Below are positions 8,541 through 16,571 of a stretch of 33,001 nt of DNA, in pieces. Origin of the DNA: Pseudaeromonas sp038247115 (lineage in GTDB: Bacteria > Pseudomonadota > Gammaproteobacteria > Enterobacterales > Aeromonadaceae). Under the pieces are notes generated by a model, which worked only from the letters and a program-made list of their open reading frames with translations, searched no databases and had not been told where the DNA came from. The DNA is taken from the NCBI GenBank assembly GCA_038247115.1, contig JBBRVG010000046.1, forward strand, positions 1 to 33,001. Reading direction: 5' to 3'. The position numbers and the translations under genes were made by a program. Each line of letters begins with the position of its first letter. The first letter of the stretch is position 1.

Positions 8541-8870
8541 CCGGTTCCGCCCTGTCGGCTGAGGCGATTTGCCAACCTGTCGTTGGCGGGGGCGGACCAA
8601 GGGGGAAAAGGCCTCCCCCTTGGCAATCCCGGGCCCGGGTTTATGCCGACTGTCGGGAAAGCCCCGGGCTCTGGGATTCTCTCCACCGGCCGGGAGCCAC
8701 ACGCCATCCATGGCGTGACGCTCCCTGTTGCGGTCATCCTGACCGCGCCCCGATTCCGTTCACCCCGCCACCCGGCCCGACAGACGGCTTCGAGTTTGGG
8801 TTTATATGTCTGACGAGCAAAGGCGGCATTCATTCACGGTCATGGCGCAACAGACGGCTTCGAGTTTGGG
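8541..8870 (-). repeat. Long GC-rich intergenic repeat, copy R1 (long form)
   Basis: First of five near-identical copies in this window (others at 9629, 17181, 20139 and 21117). Described on its minus strand it contains the hairpin GCGGTC-AGGAT-GACCGC, a second hairpin GGGAGC..CACGCC with GGA in the loop (here ATGGAT instead of AGGGAT), the palindrome CCCGGGCCCGGG, and the long hairpin CCAAGGGGG...CCCCCTTGG. This copy and R2 are long forms: the 20-bp terminal motif occurs twice (8781-8800 and 8851-8870) with 70 bp periodicity. No transposase is present. Boundaries are by comparison with R2 and accurate to about 20 bp. Confidence 0.85.
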
Positions 8871-9119
8871 TGATGAGGGGCAAAAGCCAGAGGCGGGTCA
8901 TTCTGGACGCGCACCAGATTTGGGGGAATAGATGGACTCGAAAATCTGAACTATTGCTCGGTTTTTTGAATCCTATAAACGCGGGAATAGAGAGTTATCT
9001 TTTGGAACCCAAACGATTAAAGTACTCCGCAGAATTTTCCGATATATGAGATTCGGAAAATACCGTTTCAAAAATAATATTAACCTGTCACATCATTATA
9101 AAAATCATCAAGGAAGATA
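8871..9119. other. AT-rich leader upstream of small lipoprotein
   Basis: About 250 bp without a convincing gene. Base composition falls sharply after about 8935, matching the lipoprotein gene that follows and marking the start of foreign-looking DNA. The promoter for 9120 is presumably here, but I see only A/T-rich boxes and no clear consensus. Confidence 0.4.
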
Positions 9120-9518
9120 ATGAATAAATTATTTGCCACAGGGTTGGTTGCCGCCATTACCCTCACATCAGGTTGTTCATCGATCATAAATGGCACAACC
9201 GATACGCTTTCTGTGCGCTCATCAAATAGAGAAGCCCAAATTTATATTAATGGCGTCCCTATGGGAACCGAAGGCAGTGTATTTACCGCCAAGCGTGGTG
9301 AGAATTACATATTGGAAGCCAAAGCAGATGACTGTCAGACCGGTACCATCCAGACAACTCACACGTTTGACGCCACTTCATTGCTTGGGATATTGATCGA
9401 TTTTGGCATTTTCTCGATACCCATAGACTTGATTTCCGGCGCTGCCTGGAAACCAAGCCAGTCTGTATATATGGTCAACCCAGTATGCGCACCACAAAAA
9501 CCTATTCAGATCGGATAA
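9120..9518 (+). CDS. Small lipoprotein of unknown function, PEGA-like
   Basis: A 132-residue protein with AGGAAG just upstream of the ATG. The N-terminus is a lipoprotein signal (LFATGLVAAITLTSGCSS, lipid cysteine C19). The mature part reads TLSVRSSNREAQIYINGVPMG, a pattern seen in PEGA-like beta-sandwich domains of surface lipoproteins. A later hydrophobic stretch (LLGILIDFGIFSIPIDLISG) could be a membrane-associated loop. It is flanked on both sides by direct copies of the long repeat (R1, R2), so it forms a discrete unit of about 1.1 kb and is AT-richer than the host genes. Function not known. Confidence 0.7.
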   Translation: MNKLFATGLVAAITLTSGCSSIINGTTDTLSVRSSNREAQIYINGVPMGTEGSVFTAKRGENYILEAKADDCQTGTIQTTHTFDATSLLGILIDFGIFSIPIDLISGAAWKPSQSVYMVNPVCAPQKPIQIG

Positions 9519-9538
9519 AAACTAATCTGATGCGGCAT

Positions 9539-9569
9539 AACAGACTAACCCCATAGTCCGTTCTTATAT
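9539..9569 (+). terminator. Weak terminator-like hairpin after the lipoprotein
   Basis: AACAGACTA (9539-9547) pairs with TAGTCCGTT (9554-9562) with one mismatch and a 6-nt loop, followed by CTTATAT. The U-tract is poor, so termination is plausible only. Confidence 0.35.
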
Positions 9570-9628
9570 CGTCGCCTATATGAATTTCAATAGTCCTCGT
9601 TTCCAGCTGGATTCGGTTTCGACTTGAT

Positions 9629-9954
9629 CCGGTTCCGCCCTGGTCGGCTGGGGCGATTTGCCAACCTGCTGTTGGCGGGGGCGGACCAAGGGGGAAAAGG
9701 CCTCCCCCTTGGCAATCCCGGGCCCGGGTTTATGCCGACTGTCGGGAAAACCCCGGGCTCTGGGGCTCTCTCCGCCGGCCGGGAGCCACACGCCATCCCT
9801 GGCGTGACGCTCCCTTTTGCGGTCATCCTGACCGCGCACCGATTCCGTTCACCCCGCCACCCGGCCCGACAGACGGCTTCGAGTTTGGGTTTACATGTCT
9901 GACGAGCACAGGCGGCATTCATTCACGGTCATGGCGCAGCAGACGGCTTGGAGT
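9629..9954 (-). repeat. Long GC-rich intergenic repeat, copy R2 (long form)
   Basis: Same orientation as R1 and starting 1.09 kb from it, with the same order of hairpins and the same long-form tail. The terminal motif is at 9870-9889 and a diverged second copy at 9940-9954. The GGA-loop hairpin has AGGGAT in the loop. R1 and R2 flank the lipoprotein gene as direct repeats; R2 and R3 flank the AT-rich island as inverted repeats. Confidence 0.85.
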
Positions 9955-10484
9955 GTCAGCGATTGATTCAGGGTAAAGAGCCGAGCTCTTGTAGGAGCCA
10001 TTAGCGCAGCGTAATCGCTCGTATGGGGCCATTGAACTGGGAGGATAAAAGGCAAATCCCAGATTGGCGGCCAAAATGTGAGCTCACCCATGTGAATCCA
10101 TTTTCCCCAACGGAAAAACTCAGGTAGCGTATGAAGTCAAATTACTCAAGGTTACTGTCAGCCATAACAGCACTACCGAGATAACACCTGGCACTGTGGC
10201 GGCCGCAAGCCCCTGCGGTAGCCATAACTGTTGCTGACTGCATCGCTCGAAACCCGCGCCTCCGATACGCTCACGGGGCTCTAAAATATGCACAAGAAGC
10301 CCGATGGGGCCTTGAGCCTGGATAGGAAAAACAGTCGCCTCCTATCAGGCAAACAGATGAATAGTAAATAACGCAATGGATTGATTGGATGGAATTTTCA
10401 AGACGTTCCAATAAATGAAATGCAGAAATATTGCCACATAAACAAAAGAATATTTCCGCTCAATAAGATTATTAGGCAACTCTC
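9955..10484. other. Gene-free left edge of the AT-rich island
   Basis: About 530 bp with no credible gene. It starts with mixed composition, including a short repeat-like phrase (TTGTAGGAGCC, 9990-10000) and a hairpin-prone GCGCAGCGTAATCGC stretch, then turns AT-rich by about 10370. A 50-codon open stretch without a start codon (about 10090-10240 on +) might be a gene remnant but matches nothing I know. The promoter of the downstream metallopeptidase should lie in 10370-10470; no clear boxes were assigned. Confidence 0.4.
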
Positions 10485-11696
10485 ATGAATAATGAATTTA
10501 TTGAACAATTTCTTAAAGATAACACTAAGGCACGTAGAGCAAAAGATGGCTTTGTTATTGAAACAGAGAAGGGGTTAATACACTTCACTGGGTTGATACA
10601 AAATAGCGATTATGAGGGACTTGGAGAAGATGCAGTATTTTATGCATCATTTTGTTCAAGAGAAGATATAGAAAAAATTAAAACACCAAAAACTTCCTCA
10701 GATTTTTTATTACAATTACGAGCTGACTCTATAGTTGATAGCCCAAGGCTTATTAGAGTTTTTAAAGCAAGAAAAGGAACTAAGAAAAATTGGTCACTTG
10801 AAAAATATTACCTCAATCGCCAGCGCGAAAAATTATATTTATTGAATCTATCTAAAGGCAATTTTGATAAACTTAAAGATATTCCCGCAGGCAGTGCATA
10901 TTTCTCTGGTGCAAATGCTATATGCACCAAGACTCCTGCTGGCAATATGATTGCAATTTCAGAACCTTTAGAGCATTTCCTATACTTTATGAACATATTT
11001 TTTTACGGAGATACGCTTGGTTTAGAACAAGAGGATATACAGACATCTTTTTTCGTCGCCCAAAGAATTATGGCTGGCCATGAGTCATATGATTTTGATA
11101 TTGACCCACGAGCTATACTGCCTAGCCATATTGAAAAATGGATTAAGCATCTTACCGACTTGCAATATCAGTTTATTTTAGGGCATGAGTATTCACATCA
11201 TTTACTAGGTCATGTAAAAGACTCAAATCTACACTTTAGTTCATTATCCTCATTTATTGAAAAATATGAAGGCAAAAGAACCATACAACATTATAAATAT
11301 TCACACAATCTAGAGTACGATGCAGACTGGCATTCGATTAAAAATATTAAAGGCAACTCTAAATTTAAAGAAGATTTATCTAATGCTGCCTTTCTCACTC
11401 TTATGTTTTTTGAAACAAGTAGAATCATACTTGATTACATAAATCCATTGCGTTCCTCTCATATTGGTTCACATCCAGACCCAGTTAGTAGAATATACAA
11501 AATAAGAGGGAAGCTGAATAATAAATACGGCTTTACACGAGAACAACTTGATAATAATCTAACATATTTAAAAAAATATACCGAACATTTCATCACCGAA
11601 TATTTGGTCTTTAATTTCGATAGTTTTGAGGTATATGGGTCTAGCTACTTACCCAATCACAAGCCTAAACTATTAATTGACAGAATTGATTTCTAG
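10485..11696 (+). CDS. HEXXH metallopeptidase, probable defence component
   Basis: A 403-residue cytosolic protein with no signal peptide or membrane helix. A zinc-peptidase motif is clear: LGHEYSHHLLGH (H234, E235, H238), followed 39 residues on by LEYDAD (E277), which would supply the third ligand as in gluzincins (M48 or ImmA/IrrE-like). The first 200 residues have no motif I recognise. It is the first of three co-directional AT-rich genes: 105 bp downstream starts an OLD-like ATPase/nuclease that overlaps a UvrD-like helicase. By analogy with Lit- and ImmA-type proteases in phage exclusion, it may cleave a host or phage protein after infection; this is inference. The upstream ribosome site is weak (TAGGC). 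Confidence 0.75.
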   Translation: MNNEFIEQFLKDNTKARRAKDGFVIETEKGLIHFTGLIQNSDYEGLGEDAVFYASFCSREDIEKIKTPKTSSDFLLQLRADSIVDSPRLIRVFKARKGTKKNWSLEKYYLNRQREKLYLLNLSKGNFDKLKDIPAGSAYFSGANAICTKTPAGNMIAISEPLEHFLYFMNIFFYGDTLGLEQEDIQTSFFVAQRIMAGHESYDFDIDPRAILPSHIEKWIKHLTDLQYQFILGHEYSHHLLGHVKDSNLHFSSLSSFIEKYEGKRTIQHYKYSHNLEYDADWHSIKNIKGNSKFKEDLSNAAFLTLMFFETSRIILDYINPLRSSHIGSHPDPVSRIYKIRGKLNNKYGFTREQLDNNLTYLKKYTEHFITEYLVFNFDSFEVYGSSYLPNHKPKLLIDRIDF

Positions 11697-11698
11697 TT

Positions 11699-11744
11699 GC
11701 CTAACAAATAATTGGTGTGGGACCGCTACTCGTTCCCACAATTA
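11699..11744. other. Imperfect palindrome after the metallopeptidase stop
   Basis: Beginning 2 bp after the TAG is GCCTAAC. Then TAATTG-gtg-TGGGA (11709-11722) pairs with TCCCA-CAATTA (11734-11744), leaving a 3-nt bulge on one arm. The GCCTAAC box and bulged stem resemble half of an integron attC site, but the matching GTTAGGC box is missing. It could equally be a transcription or mRNA-processing hairpin between the first and second defence genes. Confidence 0.45.
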
Positions 11745-11801
11745 GAAGTTGTTCGCTCAACTTAATCTACTAGCATTTCCAAATAACTGGAAAAGGAAAT
11801 C

Positions 11802-13367
11802 ATGCAACACATAAAACAACTAAAGCTCATTAACTTTAAAAGATTTAAAGAATTTGAAGTTGAATTTAATTCGAAGATTAATACTATCATTGGAGATAAT
11901 GAGGCCGGCAAAAGCTCAATATTACAAGCAATTGAACTGCTTTCCAGCGGAAGCAGGCATAAAGTTGAGACTACAGGTATTGAGTCCATCTTTAATAAGA
12001 AATCGATAGCTGAATTCTTAGCGGGTGAAAAAACGTTTGAGAACTTACCTGAAGTTCATGTCGAAGCTTATTTAAGTGATGAAGCAAATCCCGATCTTTT
12101 TGGAAAGCACAATTCGAAAAATATCGCCGCTAGCGGTCTGCATATGATTTGCCTTCCTAATGAAGAGTTAGTCAATGAAATCAATCAGGTATTAGCATTA
12201 GATAACGGAAATTTTCCATTTGAATTTTATATTGTGAAATTCATCACTTTCAATGGTGATGCATATTCCGGTTATCGACGATTCCTTAAGTGTTTAACAA
12301 TAGACAGCTCAAAAATTAATAGCGAGCATGCAAACAACGAATACATAAGAACTGTTTATGATTCCACTGTAGAGCATGCAAGTCGAGTAAGTCTGAGCAA
12401 TGAATATCGGTTGCAAAAAATACAATTCAAAGAAAATAAACTCAAAGATATCAATGCTGGATTAGGCAGTTACGAACTGGCCATACGCTCAGGGTCAAAA
12501 TATAATCTGGAAGCTGACATCACTTTGACTCAAGATGATATTCCGATAGATGCTAGAGGGCAAGGGCAGCAGTGCTTCATAAAAACTGAATTCGTTCTAA
12601 ATCGTAACGCTGAAAATAATACGTTAGATACCCTACTTTTAGAGGAGCCTGAAAATCATCTTAGCCACAGCAACATGAAAAGGCTTATTTTAAAAATATC
12701 AGAGTCACATCAAAATCAAATAATTATCGCAACTCACAGCAGTTTAATAAGCACTCGATTAGATTTGAGAAATTCAATACTTTTAAATAGCAACAGTCAT
12801 AAGCCGCTTAAGCTAAATGAACTATCACCTTCAACTTCAAAATTCTTCATGAAAGCTCCAGATAATAATATTCTAGAGTTCGTACTATCAAGGAAAGTTA
12901 TTCTTGTTGAAGGTGATGCAGAGTATATGTTGATTGACGCACTATACAAAAGGTCAACCGGAAGGACTCTAGAAGAAGATGAGGTGCATGTTATTTCTGT
13001 GGGTGGGACCAGCTTTAAACGTTACATGGAACTAGCAAAAAACCTTAATATTAGAGCGGCGATAATTCGCGACAATGATGGAAATTACCAAGAAACTTGT
13101 ATAAATAACTATGCTGACCATACAGCAGGCAACATTAGGGTTTTCTCGGATGCTGATGACAGAAACCATACCTTTGAGGTCTGTCTTTATCGCAAGAATA
13201 AAGCAATATGCGACGCATTATTTTCTGGGGGGAATATACAAAAAGAGCCTCTCGATTTCATGCTAAGTAATAAGGCAGAAAGTTCATTTAGGCTTGTGGA
13301 AAAACATTCAGAAGACTTGGATTCTCCGGAATATATTCAGCAGGCGATAGAATGGATAAACGAGTAG
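11802..13367 (+). CDS. OLD-family ATPase with TOPRIM nuclease domain (GajA-like)
   Basis: 521 residues, with AAGGAAATC before the ATG. The N-terminal ABC-type ATPase shows Walker A GDNEAGKSS (31-39), a signature-like ARGQGQQ (251-257), Walker B LLLEEPENHL (278-287) and H-loop ATHSS (310-314). The C-terminal TOPRIM domain shows VILVEGDAE (E370) and RDNDGN (D424, D426), the metal-binding residues of OLD nucleases. This architecture, with a UvrD-like helicase immediately downstream, is that of class 2 OLD proteins and of GajA in the Gabija anti-phage system, which nicks DNA when nucleotides are depleted. It is slightly shorter than the GajA I remember (about 578 residues). It overlaps the helicase gene by 16 bp, so the two are translationally coupled. 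Confidence 0.9.
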   Translation: MQHIKQLKLINFKRFKEFEVEFNSKINTIIGDNEAGKSSILQAIELLSSGSRHKVETTGIESIFNKKSIAEFLAGEKTFENLPEVHVEAYLSDEANPDLFGKHNSKNIAASGLHMICLPNEELVNEINQVLALDNGNFPFEFYIVKFITFNGDAYSGYRRFLKCLTIDSSKINSEHANNEYIRTVYDSTVEHASRVSLSNEYRLQKIQFKENKLKDINAGLGSYELAIRSGSKYNLEADITLTQDDIPIDARGQGQQCFIKTEFVLNRNAENNTLDTLLLEEPENHLSHSNMKRLILKISESHQNQIIIATHSSLISTRLDLRNSILLNSNSHKPLKLNELSPSTSKFFMKAPDNNILEFVLSRKVILVEGDAEYMLIDALYKRSTGRTLEEDEVHVISVGGTSFKRYMELAKNLNIRAAIIRDNDGNYQETCINNYADHTAGNIRVFSDADDRNHTFEVCLYRKNKAICDALFSGGNIQKEPLDFMLSNKAESSFRLVEKHSEDLDSPEYIQQAIEWINE

Positions 13368-14389
13368 TATTTGCCGTTGCAGGATCAGGAAAAACATCGA
13401 GCATCATTGGTTCACTTAATGCTGATAGCCGGTGTTTAATCATTACTTATACCGAAAACAATACCCGACACCTAAAAAATAGAGTAATTGATAAACTTGG
13501 AGAGATCCCAGTAGGGATTCGGATATATAGCTACTTTACATTTTTATATTCATTTTGTTTTAGACCCATATGCGGATATGAGTTGAAAACCAAGGGGATT
13601 AACTTCAATTTCCCCTTACCTCAGTACGCACAACGCTCTAAAAAGGATACGAGAGAGCATTATATTGATAAAAGTGGACGGCTGTACGCAAACCGTATAG
13701 CTAAACTACTAATTGAATTTGATGTTGTTCCTGATGTAATACAAAGAATTGAGAAATTCTATGACTCTGTATTTATTGACGAAGTGCAAGATTTCGCAGC
13801 AAACGATTTCAACCTAATTTGCGCCTTAGAAAAAGCAAATGTGGACATTCGATTGGTAGGCGATTTTTATCAGCACACTTTCGACACAAGTCGTGATGGA
13901 AATACTCAGCAGTCATTGCATGAATGCTTTGATAAATACTGCAATAAACTAAAGAAGTCAGGCTTCGAGATAGATTTGACATCGCTATCAAACAGTTATC
14001 GCTGCAGTCCTACTGTTTGTGATTTTGTATCAGAAAACATAGGAATCAAGATATTATCTCATCGAGAAGATGAGGTTGTGGTGCGATATATTGACAATAT
14101 CGGTGAGATTGATGCAATTTTCAATAATAACTCAATTGTTAAGCTTTTTTATCAAAAAAGTGATAGTTATGAAGGAAACACTGCCAACTGGGGAAATACA
14201 AAAGGATTAGATCATTTCCAAGATGTATGTGTTGTGCTAAACCCGACAACCCAAAAAGCTTTTGATAAAGCTAATCTAGACCAGCTTAATCCAACAACAA
14301 AGAACAAGCTTTATGTGGCGTGCACTAGAGCAAAAGGAAATTTGTATTTTGTTTCTGAAAAATCATTAAATAAGTATCAGGTGTTGTGA
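13352..14389 (+). CDS. Compact UvrD-like SF1 helicase (GajB-like)
   Basis: 345 residues. SF1A motifs in order: Walker A AVAGSGKTS (8-16); DEVQD (143-147); LVGDFYQ (168-174); NSYRC (214-218); NTKGLDHFQDV (motif V); and KLYVACTRAKG (319-329, motif VI). It is markedly shorter than UvrD (about 720) or GajB (about 490), so large 1B/2B insertions are probably missing or reduced and processive unwinding is doubtful. It starts inside the end of the OLD-like gene (16-bp overlap, different frame), so they form a coupled pair. In Gabija the helicase-like partner senses or unwinds DNA and activates the nuclease; the same role is inferred here. AT-rich like its neighbours. Confidence 0.85.
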   Translation: MDKRVVFAVAGSGKTSSIIGSLNADSRCLIITYTENNTRHLKNRVIDKLGEIPVGIRIYSYFTFLYSFCFRPICGYELKTKGINFNFPLPQYAQRSKKDTREHYIDKSGRLYANRIAKLLIEFDVVPDVIQRIEKFYDSVFIDEVQDFAANDFNLICALEKANVDIRLVGDFYQHTFDTSRDGNTQQSLHECFDKYCNKLKKSGFEIDLTSLSNSYRCSPTVCDFVSENIGIKILSHREDEVVVRYIDNIGEIDAIFNNNSIVKLFYQKSDSYEGNTANWGNTKGLDHFQDVCVVLNPTTQKAFDKANLDQLNPTTKNKLYVACTRAKGNLYFVSEKSLNKYQVL

Positions 14390-14410
14390 TTGAGTAATGC
14401 TTACAAAAGC

Positions 14411-14481
14411 GTATAACAAGTCACTGCACGCAGAAATTTTACTCGCTTCGCTCCCAAAATTCCGGTGAGTGAAGCGATACA
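14411..14481. other. 71-bp imperfect palindrome after the helicase gene
   Basis: GTAT (14411-14414), TCACT (14421-14425) and AAATTTT (14434-14440) pair with AAAATTT (14456-14462), AGTGA (14469-14473) and ATAC (14478-14481), separated by mismatched blocks. GTATAAC at the left end looks like an attC core box but the right end reads GCGATAC rather than GTTATAC. It may be a decayed recombination site or simply a long hairpin ending the defence operon. Confidence 0.5.
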
Positions 14482-14493
14482 CCGACATCCTTA

Positions 14494-14760
14494 ATGCTAC
14501 TGGCATTTGCGATTCTCGCTATCGCAGGATCACTGTATTCCGTCTATTCCGCAGCGCGGATTAGGGTGACGAGGTGCGGTATCAGCTCGGGCAAAAAGCA
14601 GATCCCATGGGAAAGTGTCACCCGCATTGAAACCATTGGCTATGGCATTCATATTTATACTGCTGATACAAAAATCGTGATTGCGCCTTGGGCGTATCAG
14701 GATCCTGAAACATTAATTTCTTTTATCCGGGTTCAATTTCAAGAGCAAGCCAACAAATAG
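14494..14760 (+). CDS. Small membrane protein with PH-like fold, unknown function
   Basis: 88 residues: one hydrophobic helix (MLLAFAILAIAGSLYSVYSA), then a beta-rich stretch with CGISSGKKQIPWESVTRIE and ETLISFIRVQF. The pattern gI-x(n)-IPWesI is typical of bacterial PH-like (YcxB/DUF304-type) domains. No good ribosome site precedes the ATG and an in-frame stop lies 24 bp upstream, so it may be an N-terminally shortened copy of a longer membrane protein. Function unknown. Confidence 0.5.
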   Translation: MLLAFAILAIAGSLYSVYSAARIRVTRCGISSGKKQIPWESVTRIETIGYGIHIYTADTKIVIAPWAYQDPETLISFIRVQFQEQANK

Positions 14761-14825
14761 TGTTTGTCATGTGTGGATTTAGTGGGCCCAACACCCTTAC
14801 CGAATAAACAGGGATCCCTCATAGA

Positions 14826-14879
14826 ATGAAAAAGCTGCTTCTATTATTTTCTGGGTTTCTCGAACCGAAGATGCGTTAG
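14826..14879 (+). pseudogene. Signal-peptide-like remnant
   Basis: A 17-codon frame reading MKKLLLLFSGFLEPKMR then stop. It begins like a secretory signal peptide but breaks off at once, so it may be the stump of a deleted exported-protein gene. It sits between two small exported-protein genes. Low confidence because short frames occur by chance. Confidence 0.25.
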
Positions 14880-14932
14880 CGCAGCTAAATAGCACCTCTG
14901 CGGGCTTACTTCCAACAAACAATAAGTGACAT

Positions 14933-15382
14933 ATGAAATTTTTTACCATCATGATTTTTTCTCTAACTTGTCTAAACGCACATGCTGATTGCCAAGATGA
15001 ATGGCTTAGATATGAATCACCAAAACAGTGGTTATCGGTGGCTTATAGTGAAGGCTGTTATCAAGGTGACTTAATTCTATCCGCCGAAAAGAAAGTTCCA
15101 GGTTGGCCAGATAAAATAGGTCCGTCAATAACGACCAATTTCGACAAAGAATGTCCATTAACAAAACAAGACAAAAAGGGAGAGATAATTGAATTTAGCT
15201 GTCGCAAAGATGGTATATCTCCGCTTGCTGGCGCGACGTATCGTTTTAAAATAACAAAAACCACCATCCAATGTGATGGCGTCGCTGAACTAGATTGGGA
15301 TATTGCCTTTATCTGCATTAATAATTGCGGGCCTACAACGCCTAAAAAGCTATCTGTGCTGCATGGTGAAGGTTGTGCTTAA
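14933..15382 (+). CDS. Secreted cysteine-containing protein, unknown
   Basis: 149 residues with a clear signal peptide (MKFFTIMIFSLTCLNAHA, cleavage before DCQDE). The mature protein has eight cysteines, including CQDEW at its start, a central SCRKDG, ICINNC and a final GCA, which suggests a disulphide-stabilised periplasmic protein. I do not recognise the family. The gene is AT-rich like the neighbouring defence genes and co-directional with them, but separated by gene-poor DNA. Confidence 0.6.
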   Translation: MKFFTIMIFSLTCLNAHADCQDEWLRYESPKQWLSVAYSEGCYQGDLILSAEKKVPGWPDKIGPSITTNFDKECPLTKQDKKGEIIEFSCRKDGISPLAGATYRFKITKTTIQCDGVAELDWDIAFICINNCGPTTPKKLSVLHGEGCA

Positions 15383-15442
15383 TAACATCGTTACCTTAAT
15401 TCACCAGACAAGATATAAGACTATTTAACTAGAGATTACACA

Positions 15443-16228
15443 ATGAAACCACCTATTATCCATAGGTACATCAGAATCGCGCTACAGAATATGGTGGCAG
15501 TTTTTCTTTTTGTTGCTCTTGCTTGTCACAGCGAGCCATTGAAATCGAATAACTCATCCGAGAACACCCCATTACAAAAAGAGATTGCAAAGATCTTCCC
15601 TAAATTCGAAGCCCACTCAGTAACTGAATCAGATGACTACGCGGCTGCAATCTTAACGATGCCAACAACAGAAGACGACGAACATGAAATGAAGGTTGCA
15701 CTATTTCATAGAAACACGGATCAATCCTATCAGCTAATTAGTTCTTCAAAAAATTGGAAGGTATATCTTCTAGATCGAGTTGGTTGGTCAATCAAGACAG
15801 ACAATAAGGCACTTCTATTATCCTTAGGTGGCTCTACAGGATGTTGCTCTGGATTCGAAACCACATATCGTTTTCGCATCGAAGAACACGCTATTCGTCT
15901 TGCTGGCGAGGAAACAACATCATATGGTTACGAATCTTCCAACAACGATATATTCTATGAAACCCGCGCCAGCATTAATTATCTTTCTGGCAAAGTGATT
16001 CACTCTCGGCGTTCAGGTATAAGAAAGGAAAACCCCAACGAACTTGGTTTCGGCGGAAAAACAAAACGTGTTGAAGTTCAATTGTCATTCCCAAACAAAT
16101 ACGCTTGGGAATTATCGAATTTCAACCCAGATCAATACGCTAACTATCAAATGCAAATACCAGAGCTTTGTGGTGGCATCAACGAAACAATGAAATATAA
16201 ACCGTGCGAGCTAGAGAAAAAATCCTGA
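15443..16228 (+). CDS. Putative lipoprotein, unknown function
   Basis: 261 residues. A hydrophobic stretch ending VALAC (C28) forms a lipobox, so the mature protein is probably lipid-anchored. The body is hydrophilic with a GGSTGCCSGFETTYRF block that suggests a beta-sheet receptor- or inhibitor-like fold; no family recognised. AGAG lies about 8 nt before the ATG. The stop codon at 16226-16228 is also the point where AT-rich DNA ends: the next codon, in the same frame, already belongs to a GC-rich hydrolase fragment. Confidence 0.6.
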   Translation: MKPPIIHRYIRIALQNMVAVFLFVALACHSEPLKSNNSSENTPLQKEIAKIFPKFEAHSVTESDDYAAAILTMPTTEDDEHEMKVALFHRNTDQSYQLISSSKNWKVYLLDRVGWSIKTDNKALLLSLGGSTGCCSGFETTYRFRIEEHAIRLAGEETTSYGYESSNNDIFYETRASINYLSGKVIHSRRSGIRKENPNELGFGGKTKRVEVQLSFPNKYAWELSNFNPDQYANYQMQIPELCGGINETMKYKPCELEKKS

Positions 16229-16441
16229 ATACCCATCGAATCCCTGCAGATCCCGGTGCTGGTGATCGGCGGATCCCAGGATCTGAGCACCAAAGTCAGC
16301 GAAACCCGACGCATGTACCAGAGCATTCATAGCCCGAAACAGTTATGGATTGTCGAAGGCGCCGTCCATCAGGATATCTACCACTATGACCCACCCGGCT
16401 ATGAATCCCGCCTCCGGCAATTTATTCAAGCAATGCTGTAG
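16229..16441 (+). pseudogene. C-terminal fragment of an alpha/beta hydrolase
   Basis: The frame after the preceding stop reads IPIESLQIPVLVIGGSQD, then ...WIVEGAVHQDIYHYDP, ending RQFIQAML. This is the last third of an alpha/beta hydrolase: a beta-strand ending VLVIGGSQD with the acid residue of the triad, and EGAVHQD with the catalytic histidine. The upstream nucleophile-elbow part is absent from the window. The fragment has host-like composition, so insertion or deletion of accessory DNA probably destroyed the gene. A GTG at 16256 could start a 61-residue peptide but is unlikely to be meaningful. Confidence 0.7.
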
Positions 16442-16571
16442 GCCAGCAATAACCGCGTACGTCTGCATGACCTGAGACTTATTGAACCCTGACCCAAGAC
16501 GCCTGGATTTAATTCCATGGCAATGCTGGAACTACATTCATCACCCCGACATACCAACAAGGACGTTCATC

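Noticed and set aside
8363..9049. 228-codon + strand frame across R1
   Set aside because: It runs through the repeat hairpins into AT-rich DNA without any conserved domain or ribosome site; other copies do not keep this frame as well as the opposite one.
8541..9954. Composite transposon made of R1 and R2
   Set aside because: No transposase, no terminal inverted repeats and no target duplication could be seen; the copies are called repeats only.
9891..10091. Minus-strand 66-codon frame in the island edge
   Set aside because: No start signal or recognisable protein features; composition matches non-coding DNA around it.
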